From contig JAUJPP010000003.1 of NCBI GenBank assembly GCA_030562195.1, positions 27,001,398 through 27,065,397 on the forward strand: a DNA stretch of 64,000 bases, read 5' to 3'. How positions within the stretch are numbered: the stretch's first letter is position 1; every line of letters starts with the position of its first letter. The stretch is from Nipponacmea schrenckii. Taxonomy: Eukaryota; Mollusca; Gastropoda; Lottiidae. Below, piece after piece: positions 55,101 through 60,060 of this stretch. Under the pieces are notes generated by a model. It ran no database searches, was not told the DNA's origin, and saw nothing but the letters and a program-made list of their open reading frames with translations. The position numbers and the translations under genes were made by a program.

Positions 55101-56518
55101 GGTAATCTGACAATTGAGAGACAGGATTAAGGGTTATAGATTAACAACAAGGGAATGTTAATCTGTCTCCAGATAATCCGTATTGGTAAATAAATAAAAA
55201 GTATATCACTTGTATTATATTTACTATCAGTTTATTGAAAACGAAAAATATTAATCAGTTTTTATTACGATACTCTGGTACCAGTCGTAGTAATGTCGGG
55301 TTGACTAATACAATGACATATTGCAGAACACATGGAAAACCTTCTAGTCCATCATACTTAGGTTCTTATCATTGATGAAAAGCACATAGAAATATACAAT
55401 TATAGGTACCTAGTCACTTCTTCCACATGTCAACTGGTCGACACATTCGACCACCTTCAGATGATTCGTTGACAACATTTATAAACTCATCACTTAGACC
55501 TATGACTATTAATTAGGTAGGTAGGTAAATGGCGAGTTAACGTTCGCTTCCAGCAATTGCTGATATCGCAAACTAGGTAGTTGTTGATATTCGTAGTAGT
55601 TGGTGGTTGGATTGGTTCAGATTAGATGGTTCTGTGCTGTTGGTTTGTTTTGGTTGTTGATAAATTTTCAGATCTGGTCGGGTCGAATGACATGGCGGTG
55701 TAACTCGGGATTATTAATTAATGGAAATTAAGACTAAATAGAGACGCAAGTTAGGATCGTGGACCGCAAGGCGAAAAGGGGAGGAGGGGTCAAGATAAGA
55801 ATTCTGATTCCATGCACACAACCAAAATAAAGGTCAGGTGATCTAGAACAAAGGTTTAACACAGATGAAGATCAGGTAAATCAGTGCTTCTGTAAGTCTG
55901 ACTTAAGTCAGCCTTCACCCCTAATAGCAAACTGTAGGGAAATAAAGGTTTCCTCGTGATATACTTTCTCACATAATATGATTGATATTTTACCTCATGT
56001 CAAAAGTTCATTAGCGGATATGTTTTGTCCAAAAAAAATGTTTGATTTCTGGTTTTGTTTTGCGGTTGTTGGTTAATTTATTGTAATATAATAAAGTTAC
56101 ATTTCTACTAGTTTATTTATAAATTATTTATTTTCAAAATTCCAATGTGATGATTTTATTTTATGTCATTCTCATGCTTTTGAAAGATCTGGCACTTTCT
56201 AAAGTTCAATAAAAAATTTCACACAAAAATCTTCACTACTTCAAATATATTTTTAGTGACAATCTGTTAACATAAAATAACATTTTTTAAAGATTAATAC
56301 CCTCATCACCCCCCTCCCCCTCTCTCTCTCGTTTTATCTTACTTATTTTTGTATAAACCCAATACACAATGACTATTACATTTTTTATGAAATATAAAAA
56401 GACAGGTGCGTGAAGACAATATAAAGATCCATATTTTATTATAGAATATCAAAATTCACACATAAATAAAAAAATATTTTACCGTTAAAGTTTGTTCACC
56501 ACCGCCTTTGGTATTCAT
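6964..56518 (-). CDS. KIF19: Kinesin-8 family motor, KIF19 ortholog (complete, 19 inferred coding exons)
   Basis: KIF19 is a plus-end-directed microtubule motor that also depolymerises microtubules at the tips of motile cilia and limits cilium length (known for mouse KIF19A). The joined exons total 2769 nt, giving 922 residues and a TGA stop; human KIF19 is 998. The motor domain covers about residues 12-350: P-loop GATGAGKT at 103-110, switch I NQASSRSH at 213-220, switch II DLAGSE at 249-254, and [10 protein letters not shown] near 297. A neck/coiled-coil region follows (349-640), then a basic, Ser/Pro-rich tail. Close matches to human KIF19 run through the whole motor and the VHELEIEN...LCDEII coiled coil, so this is KIF19 rather than KIF18. 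An in-frame TAG lies eight codons before the ATG. The gene spans 49.5 kb because its introns hold large tandem arrays. Exon 11 is uncertain. Boundaries were called by eye from splice sites, phase and homology. Confidence 0.93.
7113..7878. other. KIF19 intron 18, proximal part, nothing recognised
   Basis: AT-rich intron sequence without clear repeats or exons before the 48-bp array. Confidence 0.45.
7879..9112. repeat. 48-bp tandem array in KIF19 intron 18 (~26 copies)
   Basis: The unit contains AACACGACTGGTAAATATAG and GATTTCAGGTC. Copies differ by scattered substitutions and small indels, with the first few more degenerate. Because 48 is a multiple of three, long repetitive open frames appear on both strands; they are by-products of the period. 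Confidence 0.95.
9113..10021. other. Intron 18 single-copy stretch with an A-run
   Basis: Contains a run of about 17 A at 9418-9434. No other feature is supported. Confidence 0.4.
10022..10670. mobile_element. Probable non-autonomous element with long imperfect inverted ends
   Basis: The arm near 10022-10095 (with TATCTAAATTGGAATATTAG) is inverted near 10600-10668 (CTAATATTCCAATTTAGATA), with similarity over about 70 bp. Inside, a segment of about 55 bp around ACCATTATAG...AACTCAATAATTTC occurs twice about 125 bp apart. No coding capacity and no clear target duplication. Confidence 0.55.
10703..10784 (-). CDS. KIF19: KIF19 exon 18
   Basis: Lies between TTCCAG and CCAG/GTACGG and encodes [27 protein letters not shown], a basic tail segment. 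Phase matches both neighbours. An internal GTAAGT could act as an alternative donor. Additional tail exons in the repeat-filled flanking introns cannot be excluded. Confidence 0.6.
10866..13140. repeat. 33-bp tandem array in KIF19 intron 17, two blocks
   Basis: The unit is GTTATAGTAGTTAACACTAT followed by ATTGGCTATATAG, nearly perfect in about 16 copies at 10866-11375 and about 43 copies at 11715-13140. A 340-bp block between them has decayed fragments. The 512-codon minus-strand frame across it is a by-product of the 33-bp period. Confidence 0.96.
13180..13255. repeat. Dispersed repeat fragment, copy 1
   Basis: The segment around AAGTTAATGTTCACTTCCAG and CACAAACTAGGTAGTTG matches 55530-55600 with scattered differences, so both are copies of one dispersed repeat. 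Confidence 0.6.
13373..13901 (-). CDS. KIF19: KIF19 exon 17 (large tail exon)
   Basis: A 529-nt exon from TTGCAG to ACA/GTAAGT encoding residues 671-846. It carries basic clusters ([20 protein letters not shown]) and many Ser/Thr/Pro, typical of the poorly conserved KIF19 tail, which may bind microtubules. This is the longest coding exon. Confidence 0.85.
14397..14473 (-). CDS. KIF19: KIF19 exon 16
   Basis: 77 nt between ATTTTAG and CGG/GTAAGA, encoding [25 protein letters not shown]. Phase is compatible with exons 15 and 17. Little cross-species conservation is expected here. Confidence 0.7.
14474..14966. other. KIF19 intron 15, nothing recognised
   Basis: AT-rich intron; no supported feature. 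Intron 16 (13902-14396) holds only a short SINE-tail match (AAAACTCCATTCATTTCATT) near 14050. Confidence 0.5.
14967..15082 (-). CDS. KIF19: KIF19 exon 15
   Basis: 116 nt between TTTCAG and AAG/GTAAGA. It encodes [18 protein letters not shown], aligning with the human segment around RLEELYEVYLRELEE at the end of the coiled-coil region. Confidence 0.85.
15083..16138. other. KIF19 intron 14 with two mobile-element fragments
   Basis: Near 15578-15612 is a SINE tail in reverse orientation (AATGGAGTTTTACATCCTAC). At about 16010-16115 is a terminal fragment of the 161-bp-unit element: CGGAC-rich, then ACAATATACGACCACATTAT and GGCGTATAAAAAC. It ends only about 25 bp from the exon 14 donor. Confidence 0.6.
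16139..16352 (-). CDS. KIF19: KIF19 exon 14
   Basis: 214 nt encoding residues 535-605, including [11 protein letters not shown] and [19 protein letters not shown]. These align closely with human KIF19 CRVHELEVEN and EQHRSLCDEIIQGQRQIID, a diagnostic KIF19 coiled-coil region. The acceptor is CTATAG and the donor ATG/GTAAGA. Confidence 0.92.
16353..17646. other. KIF19 intron 13, nothing firm
   Basis: No exon is supported. Around 17440-17620 there is weak similarity to the SINE body; I do not call it. Confidence 0.4.
17647..17810 (-). CDS. KIF19: KIF19 exon 13
   Basis: 164 nt between CTTTAG and GAG/GTAAGA. It encodes [20 protein letters not shown] followed by a charged coiled coil ending KDKQKKLEE. 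The [12 protein letters not shown] part aligns with the human LEPPEVAAARES segment. Confidence 0.88.
18545..18755. mobile_element. Fold-back element: ~211-bp near-perfect palindrome
   Basis: Arms of about 100 bp (with ACGTTTCAATTCACATACAG and CTTTATCAAGCACAAACAAT) face each other around a loop of about 12 bases near 18650. The pairing continues outward to ATTAAATAAATAAGATAACT on both sides. A single-arm relative lies at 25488-25568. No coding capacity. Confidence 0.85.
18860..18930 (-). CDS. KIF19: KIF19 exon 12
   Basis: 71 nt between TTTTAG and GAAG/GTGTGT. It encodes [23 protein letters not shown], aligning with the WKHEKSRRALKWREE segment of human KIF19. Confidence 0.8.
19910..19978 (-). 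CDS. KIF19: KIF19 exon 11 (uncertain, lies in a duplicated stretch)
   Basis: The first part ([18 protein letters not shown]) follows a good acceptor and aligns with human RRRLLELENRAMEVQIDTS. The last part (YENNLL, then GTAAAG) is a frame-shifted copy of the end of exon 10, brought in by the local duplication described separately. A second partial exon-11-like block lies at about 19420-19469 (LMEV...RSILTIS) with its own acceptor, and is also phase-compatible. Either block, or neither as written, may be the true exon. Confidence 0.45.
20461..20557 (-). CDS. KIF19: KIF19 exon 10
   Basis: 97 nt between TTACAG and TTAAG/GTTAGT. It encodes [32 protein letters not shown], matching human ...GQLREQLASAFQEQMDVRR. 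Part of a coiled coil. Confidence 0.88.
20660..23800. repeat. 41/50-bp tandem array in KIF19 intron 9, including the exon 9 donor
   Basis: The core is TATAAATATAGTTCTGAATG then AGATGCTATCTAC. Long units add TGTACAGCT and carry CTTACATTGTACAGCTTGTA. On the minus strand that is the last bases of exon 9 followed by GTAAGT. Short units lack nine bases and read GTATGT there. Two non-array blocks of about 450 bp (21080-21550 and 22010-22450) are copies of each other, making a higher-order repeat. Confidence 0.95.
23784..23940 (-). CDS. KIF19: KIF19 exon 9 (neck and first coiled coil)
   Basis: 157 nt encoding [36 protein letters not shown] and on to NIQAVQ, very close to human KIF19. It starts after TTATAG. 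It ends CAAT/GTAAGTAC, where the last 17 exon bases and the donor belong to the repeat unit that fills the following intron. Confidence 0.93.
24165..24349 (-). CDS. KIF19: KIF19 exon 8 (motor C-terminal part)
   Basis: 185 nt. Contains [20 protein letters not shown] and [22 protein letters not shown], conserved kinesin motor sequence near the end of the catalytic core. The acceptor is TTTCAG and the donor AAG/GTTGGT. Confidence 0.95.
24501..25957. repeat. 69-bp tandem array in KIF19 intron 7, two blocks
   Basis: The unit includes TTTCAATGTGGTTCTCACAC and GATACTTCTAGAATATTTAT. About 13 copies lie at 24501-25437 and 5 more at about 25580-25957. They are separated by a decayed part containing a fold-back arm. 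The array begins about 14 bp after the exon 7 donor. Long plus-strand frames follow from the multiple-of-three period. Confidence 0.95.
25488..25568. mobile_element. Single arm of the fold-back element family
   Basis: Contains ACGTTTCAATTCACATACAG and ATCAAGCACAAAATAATG, closely matching one arm of the palindrome at 18545-18755, but with no second arm. It lies between the two blocks of the 69-bp array. Confidence 0.65.
25972..26251 (-). CDS. KIF19: KIF19 exon 7 (switch I and II)
   Basis: 280 nt encoding residues 194-286. It holds NQASSRSH (switch I) and LIDLAGSER (switch II), both needed for ATP hydrolysis, and [16 protein letters not shown]. It is nearly identical to human KIF19 in these parts. 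The donor is CTCA/GTAAGT. Confidence 0.97.
26405..26530 (-). CDS. KIF19: KIF19 exon 6
   Basis: 126 nt, 42 codons, phase 0 at both ends. Encodes [47 protein letters not shown] is the kinesin microtubule-side helix/loop sequence, shared with human KIF19. Confidence 0.96.
26886..27022 (-). CDS. KIF19: KIF19 exon 5
   Basis: 137 nt beginning inside the P-loop (AGKTHTMVG) and ending at VTMSYLE. GKT at 108-110 contacts ATP phosphates in kinesins. The acceptor is TTACAG and the donor GAG/GTAAGA. Confidence 0.96.
27294..27381 (-). CDS. KIF19: KIF19 exon 4
   Basis: 88 nt encoding [20 protein letters not shown] and ATVFAYGAT. The split Gly codon places the intron within the ATP-binding P-loop. The acceptor is TTACAG and the donor ACAG/GTAAGA. 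Confidence 0.95.
27600..27952 (-). mobile_element. tRNA-derived SINE, minus orientation, with recognisable head
   Basis: Read on the minus strand from about 27950, the head is tRNA-like. An A-box-like GTAGTGGCTCCATGAG and a B-box-like GGGTTTAATCCCGGC are the expected polymerase III promoter pieces. The body (TAGTCATTCAGATGGG region, AGGCTGTGCATG) matches other copies at 59244-59480 and 37580-38650. The tail is not clear here. Located in KIF19 intron 3. Confidence 0.65.
27953..29069. other. Intron 3 stretch, nothing recognised
   Basis: AT-rich, with no supported exon or repeat. The adjoining introns 4 and 5 (27023-27293, 26531-26885) are likewise plain. Confidence 0.45.
29070..30095. repeat. 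40-bp tandem array in KIF19 intron 3 (~25 copies)
   Basis: The unit contains AAGATGTATAAAATGAAGTT and TGTAATAGCCTGACATTGTG. The period is very regular; copies differ mainly at a few alternating positions (AAAATG/AAGATG, CCTG/TTTG/CTTG). Confidence 0.95.
30411..30750. mobile_element. MITE family 1, copy B
   Basis: Begins TTAAAGGGATACTG and later GCATGAACATAAAATGTTAG; ends in the inverted ATGTTCATCTAGG. Internal ATGGTCAATATGTGTATATA and GAAAAACGC...GCGTTTTTC match copy A at 4231-4533. Confidence 0.7.
30940..31934. repeat. 56-bp tandem array in KIF19 intron 3 (~18 copies), each with a small palindrome
   Basis: The unit contains AACCACCAGTAAAACCTGAC and ATATCTGA-ATTATTAA-TCAGATAT, an 8-bp inverted pair in nearly every copy. 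Two units have a deletion that removes the loop and part of one arm. Copies are very similar. Confidence 0.95.
31935..32620. other. Intron 3 stretch, nothing recognised
   Basis: Single-copy AT-rich sequence between two repeats. Confidence 0.45.
32621..35166. mobile_element. Long element with inverted ends and an internal ~161-bp satellite
   Basis: The left end has ACATACGCCCACTGG (also at 33371). The right end has the inverted GTGGGCGTAT, preceded by CGGACGGACAGAC and a hairpin ATACGTCCACAT / ATGTGGGCGTAT. The interior repeats a unit including AGTCAAGGGCAATAACTCAA and CCAAGTTTCATTAAGATCGG; later copies start near 34311, 34472, 34633 and 34793, a ~161-bp period, while earlier ones are more diverged. 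No coding capacity. A right-end fragment of the same family lies near 16010-16115. Confidence 0.7.
35306..35416 (-). CDS. KIF19: KIF19 exon 3
   Basis: 111 nt, 37 codons: [20 protein letters not shown] then [17 protein letters not shown], aligning with human MVVLMDPMEDPDDILRAHRSREKSYLFD. This is an early motor beta-sheet region. The acceptor is ATCTAG... at the CTAG/ATG boundary and the donor CAG/GTATGT. Confidence 0.95.
35417..36424. other. Start of KIF19 intron 2 (exon 3 side), nothing recognised
   Basis: AT-rich with no supported feature. Confidence 0.45.
36425..36790. repeat. 77-bp tandem array, ~5 copies
   Basis: Copies start near 36427, 36504, 36581, 36658 and 36735. The unit contains CTGGACACAATTTTATGGAA and CAGAGAGGGTACTCCTATTT. 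Two sub-types (GATGTTTC and GACAGTTC) alternate, suggesting two-unit duplication steps. Confidence 0.93.
36776..36866. mobile_element. Small imperfect hairpin, possibly of the fold-back family
   Basis: AACAATGATGCTCTCATTTT is followed by an inverted counterpart around AGAGTATCCTCGTTGAAACG across a loop of about 15 bases. It resembles the general layout and the GTTTCAA ends of the palindrome at 18545-18755. Confidence 0.4.
37417..37430. promoter_or_regulatory. Canonical RFX X-box, GTTACCATAGCAAC
   Basis: A perfect match to GTNRCC-N2-RGYAAC, the site bound by RFX factors that activate ciliary genes across animals. It lies in intron 2, about 2.0 kb upstream of exon 3 in transcription order. An intronic enhancer or internal promoter is possible, but X-boxes are usually close to the start site. 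The sequence match is certain; function is inferred. Confidence 0.55.
37580..38180. repeat. 137-bp tandem array (~4 copies) derived from the SINE body
   Basis: The phrase GGGATCTATATGACCAATGG recurs at about 37651, 37788, 37925 and 38062. CAATTTCCAACTGTCAAGGG and AGACTGCCACATAGTA correspond to CGATTTCCAACTGTCGAGGG and GGACAGCGGCATAAG in the SINE copy at 59244-59480. The array therefore arose inside a SINE. Confidence 0.85.
38181..38650. repeat. 14-bp tandem array (TGTTTATTAGTCAC) inside SINE sequence
   Basis: About 24 copies of TGTTTATTAGTCAC lie at 38230-38574. They are flanked by SINE body pieces: GCACAGTCTGTAGCACAC before, and CACTGACAGGGGGAAACAGG after. They sit where the SINE has GGTTTATTGTCCCA. 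Confidence 0.85.
39218..40399. repeat. 42-bp tandem array in KIF19 intron 2 (~28 copies)
   Basis: The unit contains ACATTCTAGTCTTTTTATTA and CTTACAAACTATGTAACACA-GG. On the transcribed (minus) strand each unit carries TTTGTAAGTAAT, a good match to a splice donor, so about 28 donor-like sites lie in series. Confidence 0.95.
40400..41090. other. Intron 2 stretch, nothing recognised
   Basis: A short motif, GATGATTTTAGTGTTCCAGTC, is duplicated near 40530 and 40580. No gene is supported. Confidence 0.4.
41096..41265 (+). mobile_element. SINE copy, plus orientation, diverged
   Basis: Begins with a tRNA-like GGGAGCCGCAGTAGCTTGG and ends ATAACTCCATTG. Between them are CTGTCCTGGCAAA and GCAGAAGAATAAGATGTA, inverted matches of the copy at 59244-59480. 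Confidence 0.55.
41266..41943. other. Intron 2 stretch, nothing recognised
   Basis: AT-rich with no supported feature. Confidence 0.4.
41950..43330. repeat. 68/86-bp tandem array in KIF19 intron 2 (~18 copies)
   Basis: The unit contains GGGCTGAATGTTAGACAGGA and CCTAATTCTGACCCATG. Some units carry an extra 18 bp with AAAATAAAGAGTCTATG. The long and short forms are interspersed, as are TTGGACC and CAGATC variants. Confidence 0.95.
43331..44664. other. Intron 2 stretch, nothing recognised
   Basis: No exon or clear repeat; a degenerate GGTCACACCAATCAAC motif occurs twice near 44175 and 44250. Confidence 0.4.
44673..45288. mobile_element. hAT-like non-autonomous DNA transposon (~616 bp)
   Basis: The ends are TAGGGATGGGCTGTATC and the inverted GATACTACGG...TGTGCGATAC / CAACCCTA, like hAT terminal repeats. 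Flanking 8-mers ccaacggt (44665-44672) and acaatggt (45289-45296) match at 6 of 8, as expected for an old 8-bp target duplication. Sub-terminal GGTATCGTCACGATATTCAC and its inverted relatives are also typical. No transposase frame. Confidence 0.7.
45575..45830. repeat. 12-bp degenerate tandem array (TTTAGAACTATC)
   Basis: About 20 imperfect copies with C/G and T/A variation and small indels, in KIF19 intron 2. Confidence 0.85.
45831..49889. other. Long AT-rich part of KIF19 intron 2, no gene seen
   Basis: About 4 kb with many A/T runs and no open frame of note. A diverged SINE-tail match (GAGTTTTATGTCCATC, then GTGGCATAAGGCTACAC) lies at about 47300-47380. Confidence 0.4.
49890..50179. mobile_element. 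MITE family 1, copy C (inverted, left end decayed)
   Basis: The right end ATTTTATGTTCATCCTAAGA-CACAGTATCCCTTTAA is the inverted family terminus. ATTGAAAAACGCTTAAT and ATATTGACCATTCTTGG match copies A and B in the opposite order. Confidence 0.6.
50180..51243. other. Intron 2 next to exon 2, nothing recognised
   Basis: AT-rich intron sequence without supported features. Confidence 0.45.
51244..51324 (-). CDS. KIF19: KIF19 exon 2
   Basis: 81 nt encoding [34 protein letters not shown] is the conserved first beta-strand of kinesin motors. The acceptor is TTTCAG and the donor AAT/GTAAGT. It lies 15.8 kb from exon 3. Confidence 0.93.
51325..52899. other. Start of KIF19 intron 1 (exon 2 side)
   Basis: Contains a SINE tail (AAATGAATGGGGTTCTAGG-TCCTACTCTTC) at about 51425-51480. 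Nothing else is recognised. Confidence 0.4.
52900..54010. repeat. 22-bp tandem array in KIF19 intron 1 (~50 copies)
   Basis: The unit is ATATTTATATTTTCATTCTA-GC, with variants (TTGGCATTTTCATTTTAGAA, shortened units). Higher-order groups of several variant units recur. Confidence 0.93.
54575..54930. repeat. 87-bp tandem repeat, ~4 copies, decaying rightward
   Basis: ATTGTTGCAG recurs at 54581, 54668, 54755 and 54842. Units share TAAAATACAAGTTAAATATG and ATATTAATTAAAACAAT. Confidence 0.88.
54931..56482. other. KIF19 intron 1, exon 1 side; a dispersed repeat at 55530-55600
   Basis: At 55530-55600, AGTTAACGTTCGCTTCCAGC and CGCAAACTAGGTAGTTG match the repeat at 13180-13255. A C/T-rich run lies near 56307-56330. 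No exon is supported. Confidence 0.45.
56483..56518 (-). CDS. KIF19: KIF19 exon 1 (start codon)
   Basis: 12 codons, [12 protein letters not shown], ending ACG/GTAAAA. The human start region has a similar length before the VALRVRP strand. An in-frame TAG eight codons upstream supports this ATG. Few residues are conserved, so a different first exon remains possible. Confidence 0.7.
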
Positions 56519-57225
56519 GATGACAGTTTTTACTGGCCGCTATTGGTTTATAACGGTACCTATACGGTATCGCTCCGTTATATTTCCTCGTTTCAACACA
56601 CTTTAACCCATTTTACCTGAGTTAATTATCAAACAGGTGTTAGGACAGGTGCCCGTCAAATTACCACTTTCTATAATCCTTTTTAACTAGGTGAATACGA
56701 TAATATGATGTTTGGAGACTTCTGACAGTTTGAACCATTACCTGTCGTTACTGAGGGTGATACGAACTACTTTTGACGCTTTTGTATCACTCCGCCTTCA
56801 GGTGAGATATTTATAAAATCACAGGCATTCGTTACATAACGTACTTCTCGTTTAGAAAATCTTCGGTTTTGATTGGATAGTTAATATCTAGCGAATGCCT
56901 GTGTATGACAAGTTTAGATTAGATTGTCAAGTCGTATTTTGTAATGTATTAAGAAATACCTGACAATCATGACTACATAACGGTAAAGACACTGCCGACA
57001 GGTAAACGAAGATCAAAAGCACCGACAATAGGATATCGATAAGTTATTGGATAAAGGGTGATTTATTTTGATAAGCCACTGAATAAATATTTTCCACCTT
57101 ACTGTAAATGGAAACCAACTCGAATCATTTTAAAAATAGCTTGTTATAGGCTACGTAACACGGCAGCATGAGCTTCATGTTTTAAAACGGTTTTCTACTG
57201 TCAATGGTGAAGGTTGGGGGGACTG
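56519..57225 (-). promoter_or_regulatory. Upstream flank of KIF19, presumed promoter region
   Basis: The minus strand has AACCAAT (CCAAT box) at 56543-56549, about 25-31 bp before the ATG. No X-box or TATA box stands out. A 12-bp perfect inverted pair, CACAGGCATTCG / CGAATGCCTGTG, sits at 56820-56831 and 56892-56903. The transcription start is unknown. Confidence 0.35.
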
Positions 57226-57290
57226 CCATGGAAAAAAAAATGTTAGAATGGACAATAAACCGAGGCCCCGTGTGCTCAGGTCATAATAAA
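57226..57290 (+). mobile_element. SINE fragment, plus orientation
   Basis: GACAATAAACCGAGGCCCCG-TGTGCT is the exact reverse complement of part of the SINE copy at 59420-59446. It is preceded by CCATGGAAAAA, as in that copy. Confidence 0.6.
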
Positions 57291-57639
57291 TACACCCAAT
57301 AACCAATATAAAGCGTGGACTCTCTGAAAGGGGGTTGAGTTGACAAGCACAGTCGCGAGTAGAATAAGGTGTTCAGAAAGTTGAGCATACCCTGATTTGC
57401 AATGGACGTATAGTGGAGTTAATACTAGTGAAAATACACAGTAATTTTGAAAAGTGGATCTGAAAAATAATTATGAAAAGTAGACCTGAAAAGATGAATT
57501 TTTTGATTTAAGTATCTTCCTCTCAAACCTTTCACTGTAAAATATAATGCTGGTAATTAAAAATATTTTCGAAAGATTCAGTGAAAAATAATATCTAGTG
57601 ATTCTGAAATGAAGAGAATTTGAAAATATGTCATTCATC

Positions 57640-59040
57640 AATGGGATCTAATCTACCCCGAACAAGTATATCCTGCAAGTTTTTATTTCTGGAATAGGCC
57701 ACGACCAGTTTTTTGTTAAAGACAGTTGGTAACTTTTCCTGTAACTCTAGATAGTATCGTTTGATTATGCGGGAAGCTTGGCAAGATACATTATTAAAAG
57801 GGCTATAAATGGTAAAATTTGTGAATCGAACTGTATATTGAGCCCAGAGTGCGTAATGGTTTTGAGTTGATTCATCCAAAAGCCTTCCCTGTGTAGTCTT
57901 GATGCTTTTGAACCAGTGTCTTCATCATTAACCACTTTTTCAATTGGTGTAACCCTCCACCAGAGAATGGTTGCTTGAGTTAAAGTGGTTCCCAATTGGT
58001 TTATCTAAATGGTGAGAGATGTCGAAACGATGGAAATTTATTCTTTCTCTCAGAGAATTTTTTGTTTCACCAACGTATTGTAAATGGCATTTATCGCATG
58101 AAATTAGGTAATTGATATTCGTTGTGGTACAAGAAAGTAAGTCATTGATTGCGAATTGTTTACCATTATGTTTATTTAAGAAGGAATTGGTTGTCAAAAA
58201 TGCTCGCAGGTTCTACATCTTATAGTTGATTATAGAGGACCGGTACAGAGATTCTGTTCCGATCTTCAATTTCTGAAAGGGTTTAGAATGTCCCCGCTCT
58301 CGCAATTTCTTGAAAACCAACTGAAATGCATCATTAAAATCCTTGGTCTGGGTACTAATTCTACGAAACGGTAAAACTTGCGATTTTATTATGCCCGAAA
58401 AAGTGTACTTAGGATGAAATGAGCTTTTCAATAAAAGTTGGTGGGTATCGATGGGTTTAAAAAATACTTTAATATCAGCCTTCAAAGTTTTAGTGAAATC
58501 CGGTCCTTTGAATACTGTTGTGTCGAGAAAGCCTATACCTTGTTCACTAATATTTGCTGTTAATTCTATTAATGGGTGGTGATTGTTAAAAATTCCCAAA
58601 TATTGCCAAAATTCCTGAATAGGTGTATTGCCAAATTAAAAAAAAATGTCATCAAGAAATCGTCCGTAAAATAAAGGTTTAAAAAGAGAGATCAAAACAA
58701 TTTCGCGTCCCCACTCTGCCATGAATATATTGGCATAACTGGGTGCAAATCTCTTGCCTATTGCTGTACCAGAGGTTTGAAGGTAAATTTTACCGTTGAA
58801 TGAAAAATCATTTCGTTTTAGGGAAATTTCAAGTAATTTGAGAATTTCAGAATCGGGCCGTTTTGGATCTGGGGTTCTCTCAAAAAATTTCTTTACTGCA
58901 TTCAATACCGGCTTCGTTGTCAATATTAGTATACATACTGTTAACGTCCATTGATATCAAAAAGGCATTTTCTGGAATATCTAAAATTTTATTTTTTCTA
59001 CAAAATCGGTAGTATCTTTTAAATATGACGGATGTTTGCA
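57640..59040 (-). mobile_element. Decayed Penelope-like retroelement (RT + GIY-YIG)
   Basis: On the minus strand, in order: a motif-A-type SMDVNSMYTNI (near 58930); TAIGKRFAPSYANIFMAEWG; the catalytic RFLDDIFF (near 58640); a thumb-like FHPKYTFSGIIKSQVLPFRR; then a GIY-YIG nuclease with INYLISCDKCHLQYVGETKN and REGFWMNQLKTITHSGLN. This domain order is that of Penelope-like elements. At least three frameshifts and stops break the frame (near 58905, between 58636 and 58599, and near 57960). The N-terminal end is missing or unclear. It is no longer a functional gene. Confidence 0.85.
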
Positions 59041-59243
59041 CGCTAAAGGAAATAAAAAATGGAAGTATTCCTTAAATCAGCAAACCGAATGTCTTGTTAA
59101 CGCTACGAAATCAATTTGTATCCAGTAGCTGCATGACGCTGATCTCTTTGTCAAAATACAAATAAAAGGTAATGACAAAAATTCAACAGAGTCATCCAGC
59201 CATCCAAGAATGTAATATAATTGGATTACTTGCCGGTAAAAAA

Positions 59244-59480
59244 TGAAATGAAATGAAATGAATGGAGTTTTACGTCCTACTCTTCTGCACCTTATGAGTT
59301 AATGAAGACGGGCAACGCCATGCAGTGTGCAATGAGGGAAATTTTGCCAGGACAGCGGCATAAGCCTACTCTTTTTGCGATTTCCAACTGTCGAGGGATC
59401 ATTAACGTGCACAGCCTGTAGCACACGGGGCCTCGGTTTATTGTCCCATCCGAACGACTAGACGCTTTTTCCATGTCAGT
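59244..59480 (-). mobile_element. SINE copy, minus orientation, with pentamer tail
   Basis: The 3' tail (left side) is (AAATG)n then AATGGAGTTTTACGTCCTAC-TCTTCTGCACCTTA. The body runs through GATTTCCAACTGTCGAGGGA and GCCTGTAGCACACGGGGCC to TTTTTCCATGTCAG. The tRNA-like head is missing. Tail-only matches occur near 14050, 15580, 20580, 47300, 51430, 60710 and 61750. Confidence 0.75.
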
Positions 59481-59487
59481 CCCTAAA

Positions 59488-60060
59488 TAAAGAAGGTTGT
59501 ATGTATGACTACATCTTGATAAGGAGGTTGTATGTATGACTACATCTTGATAATGAGGTTGTATGTATGACTATATCTTGATAAGTAGGTTGTATGTATG
59601 ACTATATCTTGATAATGAGGTTGTATGTATGACTACATCTTGATAATGAGGTTGTATGTATGACTACATCTTGATAATGAGGTTGTATGTATGACTATAT
59701 CTTGATAAGTAGGTTGTATGTATGACTACATCTTGATAATGAGGTGTATGTATGACTACATCTTGATAATGAGGTTGTATGTATGACTACATCTTGATAA
59801 GGAGGTTTTTTGTATGACTACATCTTGATAAGGAGGTTGTATGTATGACTACATCTTGATAAGGAGGTCGTATGTATGACTATATCTTGATAATGAGGTT
59901 GTACGTATGACTATATCTTGATAAGGAGGTTGTATGTATGACTATATCTTGATAATGAGGTTGTATGTATGACTATATCTTGATAAGGAGGTTGTATGTA
60001 TGACTATATCTTGATAAGGAGGTTGTATGTATGACAATCTTGTAAGAAGGTTGTATAAAA
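59488..60060. repeat. 31-bp tandem array, intergenic (~18 copies)
   Basis: The unit contains GGTTGTATGTATGACTACAT-CTTGATAA with GGA/TGA/GTA variants at the junction. It begins right at the broken 5' side of the SINE copy. Confidence 0.94.
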
